64,000 nt of DNA from positions 620,001 through 684,000 of the forward strand of contig NZ_CP051651.1 in assembly GCF_012848175.1 (NCBI RefSeq), read 5' to 3'. Shown piece after piece: positions 19,163 through 29,798 of the stretch (its first letter is position 1; the number at the start of each line of letters is the position of its first letter). The stretch comes from Xanthomonas campestris pv. badrii (lineage in GTDB: Bacteria > Pseudomonadota > Gammaproteobacteria > Xanthomonadales > Xanthomonadaceae). Both the position numbers and the translations under genes were made by a program. Under the pieces are notes generated by a model, which made no database searches, had not been told where the DNA came from, and saw only the letters and a list, made by a program, of their open reading frames with translations.

Positions 19163-20548
19163 ATGGGGGTCGCGTTGCGCCCGCTGCCCCGCAGGGACCG
19201 CAACGCGCAGCCCGCGAACAGGGTAGCGGCGCCGCAGTTCCGCGCGCCTGCGACGTTCGCCACCAGCGCGCTGTGCATGCTGATGTTGGCGGTCGCGTTG
19301 TTGGGTGGTTGCGCAGCACCGGCACGGAGTGCATCGCGCACGCCGTTGGAGGCGCATACGCATGCCGGCGCTGGTGCCGCACCGTTGCCCGCTGCACGGG
19401 CAGCGCAGCTGGAGCGGGTAGTGGTGGTCTTCCGGCATGGCGTGCGCGCACCGCTGCAAGGGGAGGCCGCCGCCGCGCACTATGCCGACCAAGCCTGGCC
19501 GCAATGGTCCACGCCCGCCAGCCTGCTCACCCCGCGCGGTCGCAAGGGCGTGCGCTTGAGCGGGCAGTACCTGCGCCAGTGGTTGGTGCAGCAGGCCTTG
19601 CTGCCGAACAGCGGTTGCCCGGCGACCGGCAGCGTGTCGGTGTGGGCCAATACCGACCAACGCACCATCGATAGCGGCGCGCTGTTGGCCGATGCGCTGG
19701 CGCCAGGCTGCGGCATCGTTGCCGGACACCGTGAGCCAGACAGTAACGATCCGCTGTTCCGGCCGATCGAAGCCGGCGCTGTGCCGTTCGATGCGGCCAC
19801 AGCGGTCGCATCGATCCAGCAGCAGACCGGTGGCCCCGACGCGCTATTGCAAGGCCATGCCGCCGAGCTGCATGCCATGCAGCAGATCCTGGGTTGCACC
19901 CGGACGCCGTGCGACTTTGCGCGAATGAGGTCCACGCTGGCGTCGTCGGCCAACGGGCGTGGCCTGGCCTTGAGCGGGCCGATCGATCTGACCTCCGGCA
20001 CCGGCGAAGTGTTGCTATTGCAGTACGCCGATGGCTTGCCGCTGTCGCAGGTCGGCTGGGGTCGCGCCACACCGGAGCGCCTGGCGCAGGTCTCGCGCCT
20101 GCACGCGCTGCTGTTCGATATCTACGCACGGCCGCACTACATGGCGCAGCGCTCGGGCGCACCGCTGGCGCGCCAGGTCATGCAGCGCTTCGGCGATGCG
20201 CAGGCGCCGAAGGTCTCGTTGTTTGTCGGCAGCGATACGCACATCGCTGCATTGAGCGGGCTGCTGGGCGTGCATTTCCACCTGCCCGGCTACGGTGCCG
20301 ATGACCCGCCACCGGGTGGTGCATTGGTGCTCGGCCTGTGGCGGGAGAGCGACGGCCGCCAGGTCGTGCGTGCCCGCTACCTGGCGCAATCGCTGGATCA
20401 ACTGCGGATGTTGTCACCGCTGGATCTGGCTCATCCGCCGCTGCAGCAGGAACTGTCGCTGGGGTTGTGTGCGCAGGAGCAACGCATGGCCTGCCCATTG
20501 GTGGATTTTGCTACGGCGCTCGAACGGCAGTTGCAGCTCGAGCGGTAG
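19163..20548 (+). CDS. Histidine-type acid phosphatase/phytase-like lipoprotein
   Basis: A histidine acid phosphatase of the AppA/phytase branch. The phosphorylated His lies in VVVFRHGVRAPLQG, the active-site motif that defines the family, and IDLTSGTGEVLLLQYADGLPL and a C-terminal LQQELSLGLC region follow. The proton-donor motif, normally HD as in GHDTN, reads GSDTHIA here: the Asp is kept but His is replaced by Ser. A lipobox LLGGC after a hydrophobic run points to an outer-membrane or periplasmic lipoprotein. The start is uncertain: I chose ATG 19163 (MGVALRPLPRR, basic n-region). ATG 19277 gives a very short signal, and the frame is open from 18950. Confidence 0.82.
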   Translation: MGVALRPLPRRDRNAQPANRVAAPQFRAPATFATSALCMLMLAVALLGGCAAPARSASRTPLEAHTHAGAGAAPLPAARAAQLERVVVVFRHGVRAPLQGEAAAAHYADQAWPQWSTPASLLTPRGRKGVRLSGQYLRQWLVQQALLPNSGCPATGSVSVWANTDQRTIDSGALLADALAPGCGIVAGHREPDSNDPLFRPIEAGAVPFDAATAVASIQQQTGGPDALLQGHAAELHAMQQILGCTRTPCDFARMRSTLASSANGRGLALSGPIDLTSGTGEVLLLQYADGLPLSQVGWGRATPERLAQVSRLHALLFDIYARPHYMAQRSGAPLARQVMQRFGDAQAPKVSLFVGSDTHIAALSGLLGVHFHLPGYGADDPPPGGALVLGLWRESDGRQVVRARYLAQSLDQLRMLSPLDLAHPPLQQELSLGLCAQEQRMACPLVDFATALERQLQLER

Positions 20549-20604
20549 CATCGCGATCGCGACAGCTGTCCTGCTGTGGTCTGCATGGCAGGTGGCTTCG
20601 CCCG

Positions 20605-21266
20605 TACCCTCACCCCAACCCCTCTCCCGCAGGAGAGGGGCTTGAGCAGCGGTTGGCGTCGTTGTCCCTTCTCCCGCACAGCGGGAGAAGGTGCCCCGCA
20701 GGGGCGGATGAGGGGACGCGCGCAGCCAGGTGCGATTCGGCAGGTGCGTGGCTTGGTCCGTACCCTCACCCCAACCCCTCGCCCGCAGGAGAGGGGCTTG
20801 AGCAGTCGATTGGCGTCGTTGTCCCTTCTCCCGCACGGCGGGAGAAGGTGCCCCGCAGGGGCGGATGAGGGGACGCGCGCAGCCAGGAGCGATTCGGCAG
20901 GTGAGTGGCTTGGCCCGTACCCTCACCGCAACCCCTCGCCCGCAGGAGAGGGGCTTGAGCAGCGGTTGGCGTCGTTGTCCCTTCTCCCGCAGGGCGGGAG
21001 AAGGTGCCCCGTAGGGGCGGATGAGGGTAGGTGCGCAGCCAGGAGCGATTCGGCAGGTGCGTGGCTTGGCCCGTACCCTCACCGCAACCCCTCTCCCGCA
21101 GGAGGGCTTGAGCAGCGGTTGGCGTCGTTGTCCCTTCTCCCGCACGGCGGGAGAAGGTGCCCCGCAGGGGCGGATGAGGGGACGCGCGCAGCCAGGAGCG
21201 ATTCGGCAGGTGCGTGGCTTGGTCCGTACCCTCACCGCAACCCCTCTCCCGCGGCGAGAGGGGCTC
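20605..21266. repeat. Tandem array of a ~155-bp REP-like element (four copies plus a partial fifth)
   Basis: Units begin taccctcacc at 20605, 20761, 20918, 21074 and 21227, giving spacings of 156, 157, 156 and 153 bp; the fifth stops after its first hairpin. Each full unit has two stems: cccctctcccgc facing aggagaggggc, and cccttctcccgc facing gcgggagaagg, then gccccgcaggggcggatgagg. Related single copies lie at 25587-25828 and 46982-47136. The array lies between the convergent phosphatase and metK genes. Open frames inside it are artefacts. Confidence 0.9.
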
Positions 21267-21365
21267 TATGTCGTCACGCCCATCCGTGTGCGGGTCCGCC
21301 GTCAGCCGGAGCCTTCGCAACCTGTCACTTCCTGGTGTTGGGCAACCCACCGACAGACCCCGAAA

Positions 21366-21393
21366 CGAAACCGGGCCGCATCAGCGGCCCGGT
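21366..21393 (-). terminator. Rho-independent terminator after metK
   Basis: Stem ccgggccgc (21371-21379) / gcggcccgg (21384-21392) with a 4-base loop. On the minus strand it is followed by TTTCGTTTC. It lies about 40 bases past the metK stop. Confidence 0.8.
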
Positions 21394-21431
21394 CGGTGTG
21401 CATCGCGCTCGCTCCTGCAGGAGCGGCGTGC

Positions 21432-22643
21432 TTACTTCAGCTTTGCATCGGCGCGCAGGGCGTCGGCGCGGTCGGTCTTTTCCCACGAGAACGAGGTGGC
21501 GGAATGCTGCGCGCCGGCACCGTCGGTGTAGGTGAAGTCCTTCGGCTTGCGGCCGAAGTGACCGTAGGACGCGGTCTGCTGGTACATCGGGTGGATCAGG
21601 TCGAGCATCTGGATGATGCCGAACGGACGCAGGTCGAAGTGCTTGCGGATCAGCTTCTCGATCTGCTCGTCGGCGATCTTGCCGGTGCCGAAGGTGGTGA
21701 CCGAAATCGAGGTCGGCTCGGCCACGCCGATGGCGTAGGAGACCTGCACTTCGCAACGGTCGGCCAGACCCGCAGCCACCACGTTCTTGGCAACGTAACG
21801 TGCAGCATAGGCTGCCGAACGGTCGACCTTGGACGGATCCTTGCCCGAGAACGCGCCGCCGCCATGACGGGCCCAGCCGCCGTAGGTGTCGACGATGATC
21901 TTGCGACCGGTCAGGCCGCAATCGCCCACCGGGCCGCCGATCACGAACTTGCCGGTCGGGTTGATGTGGAACTTGGTGCCCTTGTGCAGCCACTTGGCCG
22001 GCAGCACCGGCTTGAGGATTTCCTCGCGCACCGCTTCGATCAGGTCCTTCTGCTTGACGCCCGGATCGTGCTGGGTCGACAGCACCACTGCGTCGATCGC
22101 AGTCGCCACGCCGTCTTCATAGCGCAGGGTGACCTGCGACTTGGCATCCGGGCGCAGCCAGGACAGTGCCGAGTTCTTCTTCTTGCGGATCTTGGCCTGC
22201 TGCTCGACCAGGCGGTGCGACAGGTGGATCGCCGCCGGCATGTAGCTGTCGGTCTCGTTGGTGGCATAGCCGAACATCAGGCCCTGGTCGCCAGCGCCCT
22301 GTTCTTCGGGCTTCTTGCGGTCCACGCCCTGGTTGATGTCCGGCGACTGCTTGCCGATCAGGTTGAGCACGCCGCAGGTCTCGCCGTCGAAGCCGACGTC
22401 GGAGCTGTTGTAGCCGATGTCCAGGATCACCTTGCGGGTCAGCGCTTCCAGGTCGATCCAGGCGCTGGTGGTCACTTCGCCGGCCACGATCGCCACGCCG
22501 GTCTTGACCATCGTCTCGCACGCCACACGGGCGCGCTTGTCCTGGGCCAGGATGGCATCCAGGACGGCGTCGGAAATCTGGTCGGCAATCTTGTCCGGAT
22601 GGCCTTCGGAGACCGATTCGGAGGTGAACAGGTAGCTGGACAT
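21432..22643 (-). CDS. metK: S-adenosylmethionine synthetase
   Basis: A 403-residue cytosolic enzyme that makes SAM from methionine and ATP. Hallmarks are [19 protein letters not shown] at the start (ATP-binding His), [12 protein letters not shown], and the glycine-rich [23 protein letters not shown]. The start [11 protein letters not shown] at 22643 is the family start; the frame remains open upstream without meaning. A strong terminator follows. Its product feeds ahcY-linked methyl recycling and the methyltransferases in the window. Confidence 0.98.
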   Translation of the reverse strand: MSSYLFTSESVSEGHPDKIADQISDAVLDAILAQDKRARVACETMVKTGVAIVAGEVTTSAWIDLEALTRKVILDIGYNSSDVGFDGETCGVLNLIGKQSPDINQGVDRKKPEEQGAGDQGLMFGYATNETDSYMPAAIHLSHRLVEQQAKIRKKKNSALSWLRPDAKSQVTLRYEDGVATAIDAVVLSTQHDPGVKQKDLIEAVREEILKPVLPAKWLHKGTKFHINPTGKFVIGGPVGDCGLTGRKIIVDTYGGWARHGGGAFSGKDPSKVDRSAAYAARYVAKNVVAAGLADRCEVQVSYAIGVAEPTSISVTTFGTGKIADEQIEKLIRKHFDLRPFGIIQMLDLIHPMYQQTASYGHFGRKPKDFTYTDGAGAQHSATSFSWEKTDRADALRADAKLK

Positions 22644-23062
22644 CAGGCTTATATCCCTTGATTCGGATGAAAAGATGGGTGCGGATGATACACGCCCACG
22701 GTGACCGTTGCATTGTGCGCCTGAACGCGGCGGCGTGGGGGTCAAGACGCCATGGATGCAGGCAGCGCATACCGCCCTGGCATGCTGTGGGCCGGAGCCG
22801 GTGCATGGAGGGCTCCACACTGGCAGGTGGAACGACCGCGGCCGTCGCGCTGCGCTGTCGGCCGGCCGCTGCCTAGGGTCGCGCTGACGCCATCGCGCAG
22901 TCGCGCGCCTTTGCCGGTGTCCCTGGCAGCGCGCAGCTCGCAAGGACTCGGCATCCCTTGTACCCCGTCCATGCAGCACGCATGCATGCGCAGCTGTGTG
23001 CCAACTTGAAAGCGCACCACCTTGGTCCGATGGATGTGTGTCCAGCCTGCTAGCATCGGGCG
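22644..23062. other. Intergenic region between metK and the divergent hydrolase gene
   Basis: The region of 419 bp must hold both divergent promoters. I looked for a SAM-type riboswitch ahead of metK and did not recognise one. GC-rich palindromic sequence (gtcggccggccgc) lies near 22857. No gene is supported. Confidence 0.4.
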
Positions 23063-24169
23063 ATGGATTCCCTGACCCAGATCGTTCTTGGCGGCGCCAT
23101 CGCTGCCGCCATCGCGCCGCCCGGACAGCGGCGTGCCGCCTTGCTCGCCGGCGCGGCACTGGGCACCTTGCCCGACCTCGATTCACTGGCCTTGCTGCCA
23201 TTGACCGACGACCCGGTCACCCTGATGACGGTGCACCGCAGCGTCAGCCATTCGCTGTTCGTGTTGCCACTGCTGGGCTGGCTGATCTGGTGGCTGTTCC
23301 GCCGTTACGGCAATGGACGCGTGGCCAGCGCGCCCACGCGCTGGTTCTGGGCGATCCAGCTGGCGCTGATCACCCACCCGCTGCTGGACGCGTTCACCGT
23401 CTACGGCACCCAGCTGTGGTGGCCGCTGCAACCGCACCCGACCATGTGGTCCAGCGTCTTCATCATCGACCCGGCCTATACGCTGTGGCTGCTGCTGGCC
23501 TGCGCCATCGCCTGGTTCGCGCGCGCGCGCCCGCTGGCGCAGCGCGTGCTGGTGATCGGCCTGGTGGCCAGCTCCGCGTATCTGGGCTGGTCGCTGATCG
23601 CCAAGCATCTGGTCGATCGGCAGGCCGATCGCGCCCTGGCCGCCATGGGGCTGGCCCACGCGCCGCGTTTCTCGGTGCCGATGCCCTTCAATACGCTGCT
23701 CTGGCGCGTGGTGGCGATGACGCCCAGCGGCTATGTCATCGGCGAGCGCTCGCTGGTGGCCGATAGCGGCCCGATGCAGTTCCGCGGGTTTTCCAGCAAC
23801 ACCCAGGCGCTGGGCGAGGTGGCCGGGTTCGACTCGGTGCGCCGGCTGACCTGGTTCAATCGCGGCTTCATGCGCGCGCGGCTGGTGGACGACGACCTGA
23901 TGCTCAGCGACCTGCGCATGGGCCTGGAGCCGGACTACAACTTCAACTTCGTGGTCGCCCACCGCGACGGCGGTGACTGGCAGCCGATCGTGCCGCGGCA
24001 GGTCCAGGCGGCCTACCGCGCCCCGGTGGCCCGCGACCAGATCTGGGCGGTGCTGGCGCAGATGTGGCACCGCATCTGGAACGCGCCCAGCGGCAAGGCG
24101 CTGACCGGCGATCTGGAACACGACAGCGCACCGGCAAGCGCACCAGCGTCGGCCTCGGCGCCTCGGTAG
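23063..24169 (+). CDS. Membrane-bound metal-dependent hydrolase (YdjM/DUF457 type)
   Basis: A 368-residue inner-membrane protein. The N-terminus [19 protein letters not shown] and [11 protein letters not shown], followed by [21 protein letters not shown], is the signature of the YdjM/DUF457 family, whose His and Asp residues are thought to bind metal. TM helices lie at about residues 10-30, 68-88, 105-125, 150-165 and 170-190. A soluble domain of about 170 residues ends the protein. The tail is rich in Ala, Pro and Ser. Its substrate is unknown. Confidence 0.87.
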   Translation: MDSLTQIVLGGAIAAAIAPPGQRRAALLAGAALGTLPDLDSLALLPLTDDPVTLMTVHRSVSHSLFVLPLLGWLIWWLFRRYGNGRVASAPTRWFWAIQLALITHPLLDAFTVYGTQLWWPLQPHPTMWSSVFIIDPAYTLWLLLACAIAWFARARPLAQRVLVIGLVASSAYLGWSLIAKHLVDRQADRALAAMGLAHAPRFSVPMPFNTLLWRVVAMTPSGYVIGERSLVADSGPMQFRGFSSNTQALGEVAGFDSVRRLTWFNRGFMRARLVDDDLMLSDLRMGLEPDYNFNFVVAHRDGGDWQPIVPRQVQAAYRAPVARDQIWAVLAQMWHRIWNAPSGKALTGDLEHDSAPASAPASASAPR

Positions 24170-24305
24170 ACGGTGGCGCGCGGCTGTACGAAGGAATGAG
24201 GAGACCACCGCATCCGGGTCGTGTCGTAGCTGCGCCAGTTCGCCGCGCATGCCGTCCCCCGGTGTCGGCGTTGACCGCCTGCGGCAACTGGCCGACGCGA
24301 AAAAC

Positions 24306-25304
<999 letters not shown>

Positions 25305-25324
25305 GCGGGCATTGTAGCTGGGGT

Positions 25325-25494
25325 CGGGAATCGGGAATCGGGAATCGGGAATCGGGAGTCGGGAGTCGGGAATCGGGAATCGGGAATCGGGAATCGGGAA
25401 TCGGGAATCGGGAGTCGGGAGTCGGGAATCGGGAGTCGGGAGTCGGGAGTCGGGAGTCGGGAGTCGGGAGTCGGGAATCGGGAATCGGGAGTCG
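25325..25494. repeat. Heptamer minisatellite cgggaat/cgggagt, about 24 copies
   Basis: A run of 7-base units, each cgggaat or cgggagt, without interruption for about 170 bp, immediately upstream of dusB. The two unit types are interspersed (for example a block of seven cgggagt units near 25434-25482), which suggests slippage and local homogenisation. Translated frames through it give repeating PDSRFPI residues and are not genes. The copy number probably varies between strains. Confidence 0.93.
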
Positions 25495-25586
25495 GAAGAG
25501 CGTTTCCGGCCTTCGGTGCTGCGCGATGGCTGTGCGGGGCGCGCGACTGGATAGGGCGGGGGCGGCGGTGAATATGTTGGCTGACC

Positions 25587-25828
25587 GTACCCTCACTCAC
25601 CCCAACCCCCGCTCTGCGCCCCGGCCCGCGCCAGCGGCGCGGGCGCTCCAAGGCATGCGCGCCAGTGGTGCGCAAGCTGCGCCTTCTCGCCCGTGCGGCG
25701 AGAGGCTGCTATTCCTCCTTCGCCGGGGGAGAGCAGCGTCTATTCCTTCTCCGCCTCGGGGTGGGAGAGCCGCGTCTATTCCTTCTCCCGTCGGGAGAAG
25801 GTGGCGCGTCAGCGCCGGATGAGGGTAC
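25587..25828. repeat. Degenerate REP-like repeat cluster
   Basis: The segment is bounded by gtaccctcac at 25587 and gatgagggtac at 25828, which are inverted copies of each other. Inside are several stems of the ccttctc.../...gagaagg type, including one at about 25788-25800. It is a relative of the tandem array at 20605-21266 with expanded internal stems. The 240 bp from 25829 to the rbsK stop hold no gene I can support. Confidence 0.75.
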
Positions 25829-26070
25829 GGGCGCCCGGCGCTGCATCACGCCTCGCTTCCTGCATCGCGCTTCGTTCCTGTACCCCAACGCGTTTCGATA
25901 AAGGAACACGAAGCTCCGGCGGCAGCAGAGCTCGCAACGTCCGTCGGCAGGCAGGTTCCACTATGCCGCCCGCGGCGCAAACAGGCTCCAACGTGCAGAC
26001 CAAGGCCCTGAATGACAGAAAGCGACCGCATCGCTACGCTCGCCTTCGTTGGTCGCTCGACGCGTGCGAC

Positions 26071-27021
26071 TTACACAGCCACGTCTGGCAGCAGCCGCGG
26101 CATGGAGTTGGCAGCGCCTTCCACTTCGGTGGAGCGCGCCGCGTAGCGGGTGGCAAAGCGTACGTGGGTGATGAAGCTTGCGCCGGGCGACTGCGCCAGC
26201 GAGGCCACCAGTGCGCCGTTGAAGGCATCGCCGGCGCCGGTGGTGTCCACCGTCTGCGCGCTTTCGGCGCCCACCCGGTAATGCGCCGCGGTGTCGCCGC
26301 GCAGTTGCTCGTCGGCATGCGAGATGAAGGCGCCCACCGCGCCCAGCGTCACCACCACGGTGCCGCCTGGCAGCAATTTGCGGCACAGCGAGTGCAGCGT
26401 GTTGCCGTCCAGCGCGGCCACATCGTCGGCATTGATGCGCTCGCCGACATGGCGTCCGAGCAGTGCGGCGAACTCGGTCTCGTTCGGGGTCAGCACGTCC
26501 GACAGCTTGAGCAGGCCGATGGAGGTCGGCGCGTTGGCGGGCGCAGCGTTGAGCACGGTCAGCACGCCGCATTCGTGCGCCAGCGCGAGCGCTGCTTCGA
26601 CGGTCTCTGCCGGCGATTCCAGCTGTGCCAGCAGCACCTGTGCCGATGCCACCAGCGGGCGCTGGTTTTCAACGAAACCCGCACTCAGCACCGAATTGGC
26701 GCCGGCACCGATCACGATGGTGTTGCGCCCGTGGCCGTCGACGTAGATGCCGCCGGTGCCGGTGGGCTCGTTGCTCGGTTCGGCGATCAGCGCAAAGCCG
26801 TCATGGGCGGCCAGCGAACGCGCCAGCGCGCCGCCGGCATCGTCGCCCAGCGCGCACAGGAAATGCGTCCTGGCACCGGCACGCGCCACCGCCTGGTTGA
26901 AGCCCTTGCCACCCGGGCCGGTGCTGTAGCGGCCGGCGATGGTGGCACCCGGCGCCGGCAGCACGTCGCACCGCCACACGTGATCGACATTGAAAGACCC
27001 GACAACGACGACCGAACTCAT
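26071..27021 (-). CDS. rbsK: Ribokinase
   Basis: A 316-residue PfkB-family sugar kinase that phosphorylates ribose with ATP. Substrate and phosphate motifs are VVGSFNVDHVWR at the start, STGPGGKGFNQAVAR near residue 40, and the ATP/catalytic Asp loop DTTGAGDAFNGALVA near residue 255. The gene lies 80 bp downstream of, and in line with, a nucleoside transporter gene, so a nucleoside/ribose salvage operon is likely. Other pentose or nucleoside kinases of the same fold are a minor alternative. Confidence 0.92.
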   Translation of the reverse strand: MSSVVVVGSFNVDHVWRCDVLPAPGATIAGRYSTGPGGKGFNQAVARAGARTHFLCALGDDAGGALARSLAAHDGFALIAEPSNEPTGTGGIYVDGHGRNTIVIGAGANSVLSAGFVENQRPLVASAQVLLAQLESPAETVEAALALAHECGVLTVLNAAPANAPTSIGLLKLSDVLTPNETEFAALLGRHVGERINADDVAALDGNTLHSLCRKLLPGGTVVVTLGAVGAFISHADEQLRGDTAAHYRVGAESAQTVDTTGAGDAFNGALVASLAQSPGASFITHVRFATRYAARSTEVEGAANSMPRLLPDVAV

Positions 27022-27101
27022 AAATACCTGCTTGCTTGAATGACTTGAATGTAACGCGGTGCCTGGCGATTAGACCGTGACACCGATGAACCCGCGCCGC
27101 C

Positions 27102-28400
27102 TCAGCCGAAGTGCGACAGCACGCCGGCAATGGTAGCGGTCATGAAGGTGGCGATCGAACCGCCCAGCACCGCCCGCAGGCCGAACTTGGCCAGATCGTG
27201 ACGACGTTCAGGTGCCAGCCCGCCGATGCCGCCGATCTGGATCGCAATCGAGCTGAAGTTGGCAAAGCCGCACAGGGCATAGGTGGCAATCAGGCGGCCT
27301 TCTTCGCTCAGGCTCACGCCGGCAACCTGGCCCTTCACGATCTGCGACAGTTCGGTGTAGGCGACGAATTCGTTGATCACCACCTTCTGACCGATCAGCG
27401 AGCCGACCGTGGTCGCGTCCGCCCACGGCGTGCCGATCACCCAGGCCACCGGGGCCAGCAGGTAGCCGAAGATCGTGGACAGGTTGGTCGGCCGGCCCAG
27501 CGCCGCCGCCGCACCGGTCACCTCGCCCAGCCAGGTCAGCGGTGCATTGATCAGCGCGATCAGCGCGATGAAGGCCAGCAGCATCGCGCCGATGTTCAGC
27601 GCCAGGCGCAGGCCGTCGCCGGCACCGGCCGCGGCTGCATCGATGATGTTGCTGGTGGTCTTTTCCACTTCCATCTTGACCGTGCCGCGGGTCAGCGGCG
27701 TGCCGGTTTCCGGCACCAGCAGCTTGGCGACCACCAGGGTGGCCGGCGCCGCCATGATGCTGGCGGCGAGCAGGTGCTTGGCGTAGAACGCCTGTTGCGC
27801 GGGGTCGCTGCCGCCGAGCATGCCGACGTAGGCGGCCAGCACGCCGCCGGCGATATGCGCCATGCCGCCGATCATCATCGTCAGCAATTCGGATTGGGTC
27901 ATCTTGGGGATATACGGGCGCACCGTCAGTGGCGCCTCGGTCTGGCCGATGAACACGCTGGCGCAGACGCTGGTGGTTTCCGCCCCCGACACGCGCATCA
28001 CCTTGGTGATCGCCCAGGCCATCGCACGCACCACCAGCTGCATCACCCCCAGGTGGTAGAGCACGCCCATCAGCGCCGAGAAGAAGATGATGGTGGGCAG
28101 CACCTGGAACGCGAAGATGAAGCCGTAGCTTTCGATGTTCATCAGGTTGCCGAAAATGAAGGTGGAGCCCTCATTGACGAAGCTCAGTACCTTCACGAAG
28201 CCCTTGCCCAGCGAGTCGAACACGTCGCGCCCGCCCGGCACCAGCAGCACCAGCGCGGCGAACGAGATCTGCAGCAACAGGCCGGTGCCGACCAGCTTCC
28301 AGTCGACTGCGCGGCGGTTGGTCGAAAACAGCCAGGTGATGCCGATGAGCACCGCCAGACCGAACAGGCCGAAACCGATCCTTCCCAAACCTTCGACCAT
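27102..28400 (-). CDS. nupC: Concentrative nucleoside transporter (NupC type)
   Basis: A 432-residue inner-membrane protein of the CNT family, which imports nucleosides with protons or Na+. Conserved signatures are FGNLMNIESYGFIFAFQVLPTI, CASVFIGQTEAPLTVRPYI and QKVVINEFVAYTELS, followed by GFANFSSIAIQIGGIGG. Eight or more hydrophobic helices are visible. The start is MVEGLGRIGFGL at 28400; upstream in-frame sequence lacks family character. It is followed by rbsK. The ion coupling is not readable. Confidence 0.92.
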   Translation of the reverse strand: MVEGLGRIGFGLFGLAVLIGITWLFSTNRRAVDWKLVGTGLLLQISFAALVLLVPGGRDVFDSLGKGFVKVLSFVNEGSTFIFGNLMNIESYGFIFAFQVLPTIIFFSALMGVLYHLGVMQLVVRAMAWAITKVMRVSGAETTSVCASVFIGQTEAPLTVRPYIPKMTQSELLTMMIGGMAHIAGGVLAAYVGMLGGSDPAQQAFYAKHLLAASIMAAPATLVVAKLLVPETGTPLTRGTVKMEVEKTTSNIIDAAAAGAGDGLRLALNIGAMLLAFIALIALINAPLTWLGEVTGAAAALGRPTNLSTIFGYLLAPVAWVIGTPWADATTVGSLIGQKVVINEFVAYTELSQIVKGQVAGVSLSEEGRLIATYALCGFANFSSIAIQIGGIGGLAPERRHDLAKFGLRAVLGGSIATFMTATIAGVLSHFG

Positions 28401-28572
28401 TCCAATCCCCGAGGCTGCTGACGGCAAAACGAGAAGCCTAGAGCAGGGGGTGTCAGCGGGCAAGGCGAGCGGCATTCAGACCACCGCCACTGGCGCGCGC
28501 CAGCGCCCCGGCCGCTAAACTGCGCAATCCCCGGTCCGGGGCAGGTGTCCCGGAGGGTTGTAGGAGTTCGCC

Positions 28573-29541
28573 ATGCGTTACCGTCGTCTGGGTTCCACCG
28601 GGCTGCAGCTGTCGGCCGTGTCGTTCGGGGCCTGGGTCACCTTTGGCAAGCAGATCGGCCGCAGCGAGGCGCGCAACCTGATCGCCGCGGCCTGGGACAA
28701 CGGCATCAACTTCTTCGACAACGCCGAGGTCTATGCGCGCGGCCGGGCCGAGGAGGTCATGGGCGATGTGATCGCCGACCTGCGCCTGCCGCGCGACGGC
28801 TACTGCGTGTCCAGCAAGGTGTTCTTCGGTGCGGTGGACAGCCCGCGCCCGACCCAGCGCGGGCTCTCGCGCAAGCATGTCACCGATGCCTGCCATGCCG
28901 CGCTCAGGCGGCTGCGCGTGGAGTATCTGGATCTGTATTTCTGCCACCGGCCCGACCCTGATACGCCGATCCAGGAAACCGTGCGCGCCATGGACGCGCT
29001 GATCCGGCAGGGCAAGGTGCTGTACTGGGGCACGTCGGAATGGAGCGCCGACCAAGTGCGCACGGCGATCGCCATCGCCGGACAGGAGCATCTGCATGCG
29101 CCGTCGATGGAGCAGCCGCAATACAACCTGCTGCACCGCCAGCGGCTGGAACACGAGTATGCGCCGCTGTGCGAGGCCGGGCTGGGCACCACCATCTGGT
29201 CGCCGCTGGCCTCTGGGCTGTTGACCGGCAAGTACAACGCAGGGGTGGCCGCCGACAGCCGGCTGGGCCAGCCCGACAACGCCTGGCTGCAGGACGACGT
29301 GCTGGGCACGCCGGAATCCCGCCGTCTTGAACGCGCCCGCGCGTTCTGTGCAGTGGCCGCCGAGCTGGGCCACGCGCCGGCGCCGCTGGCGATCGCCTGG
29401 TGCCTGCGCAATCCGCACGTGTCCTCGGTGATCCTGGGCGCAAGCCGGGTGGCGCAGCTGGAACAAAACCTGGCCGCGCTCGCGGTGCTGGACCAGGTGG
29501 ATGCAGCCGGCTGGGCGCAGGTGGAAGCGGCGACACGCTGA
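28573..29541 (+). CDS. Aldo/keto reductase, Kv-beta-like
   Basis: A 322-residue NADPH-dependent oxidoreductase. The family tetrad is visible: Asp in FFDNAEVYARGRAEE, Tyr in the same segment, Lys in CVSSKVFF, and His in DLYFCHRPDP. YRRLGSTGLQLSAVSFGAW at the N-terminus and VLYWGTSEWSADQ resemble potassium-channel beta-subunit-like reductases. The ATG lies 10 bases after GGAGG. It is divergent from nupC. The substrate is probably a small aldehyde or ketone. Confidence 0.92.
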   Translation: MRYRRLGSTGLQLSAVSFGAWVTFGKQIGRSEARNLIAAAWDNGINFFDNAEVYARGRAEEVMGDVIADLRLPRDGYCVSSKVFFGAVDSPRPTQRGLSRKHVTDACHAALRRLRVEYLDLYFCHRPDPDTPIQETVRAMDALIRQGKVLYWGTSEWSADQVRTAIAIAGQEHLHAPSMEQPQYNLLHRQRLEHEYAPLCEAGLGTTIWSPLASGLLTGKYNAGVAADSRLGQPDNAWLQDDVLGTPESRRLERARAFCAVAAELGHAPAPLAIAWCLRNPHVSSVILGASRVAQLEQNLAALAVLDQVDAAGWAQVEAATR

Positions 29542-29724
29542 GCGGGCAGGGGCCGTCAGGGATCGGCGTCGGCGTACCAGTCCTGCGCACGGCGGCTGGA
29601 TAGGAGGGCTGCCGGTTGGTGCTAGCGGAGTGAGTCGGCCGCCGCGATCGACGTTCCGGCACATCGCGTATCGATCGATGGGATCGATCAAAGAGCGCCA
29701 GGTGATCCAAAAATTCCGCCGCGC

Positions 29725-29770
29725 AAATGAGAATGGCTCTTGATCATTAAATGAGAATGGTTATTATTTG
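29725..29770 (+). promoter_or_regulatory. Candidate Fur boxes ahead of hemP
   Basis: The sequence aaatgagaatgg occurs twice, at 29725-29736 and 29749-29760, the second running into ttattattt. GAGAATGG/TTATTATT matches the AT-rich imperfect palindrome bound by Fur. The position 30-75 bp before hemP fits iron repression of the hemin locus. Confidence 0.65.
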
Positions 29771-29798
29771 TCTGGCCAACCGACTGGAGATCCAGATC

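Noticed and set aside
18541..19341. 266-codon minus-strand frame in the gap after the lipase gene
   Set aside because: Arg/Ala/Cys/Ser-rich shadow-like sequence overlapping the start of the phosphatase gene; no ribosome site or motif.
20414..21235. Open frames with repeated PNPSPAGEG-like or PAPSPAVREKG-like residues
   Set aside because: They are translations of the tandem REP-like array; the periodic protein sequence comes from the DNA repeat.
20605..21266. CRISPR array
   Set aside because: The whole 155-bp unit is repeated; there are no unique spacers between short repeats.
22644..23062. SAM riboswitch ahead of metK
   Set aside because: No segment matched a SAM riboswitch class I know. 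A covariance-model search would settle it.
25325..25494. CRISPR-like periodicity
   Set aside because: Units are 7 bases with no spacers, so this is a minisatellite.
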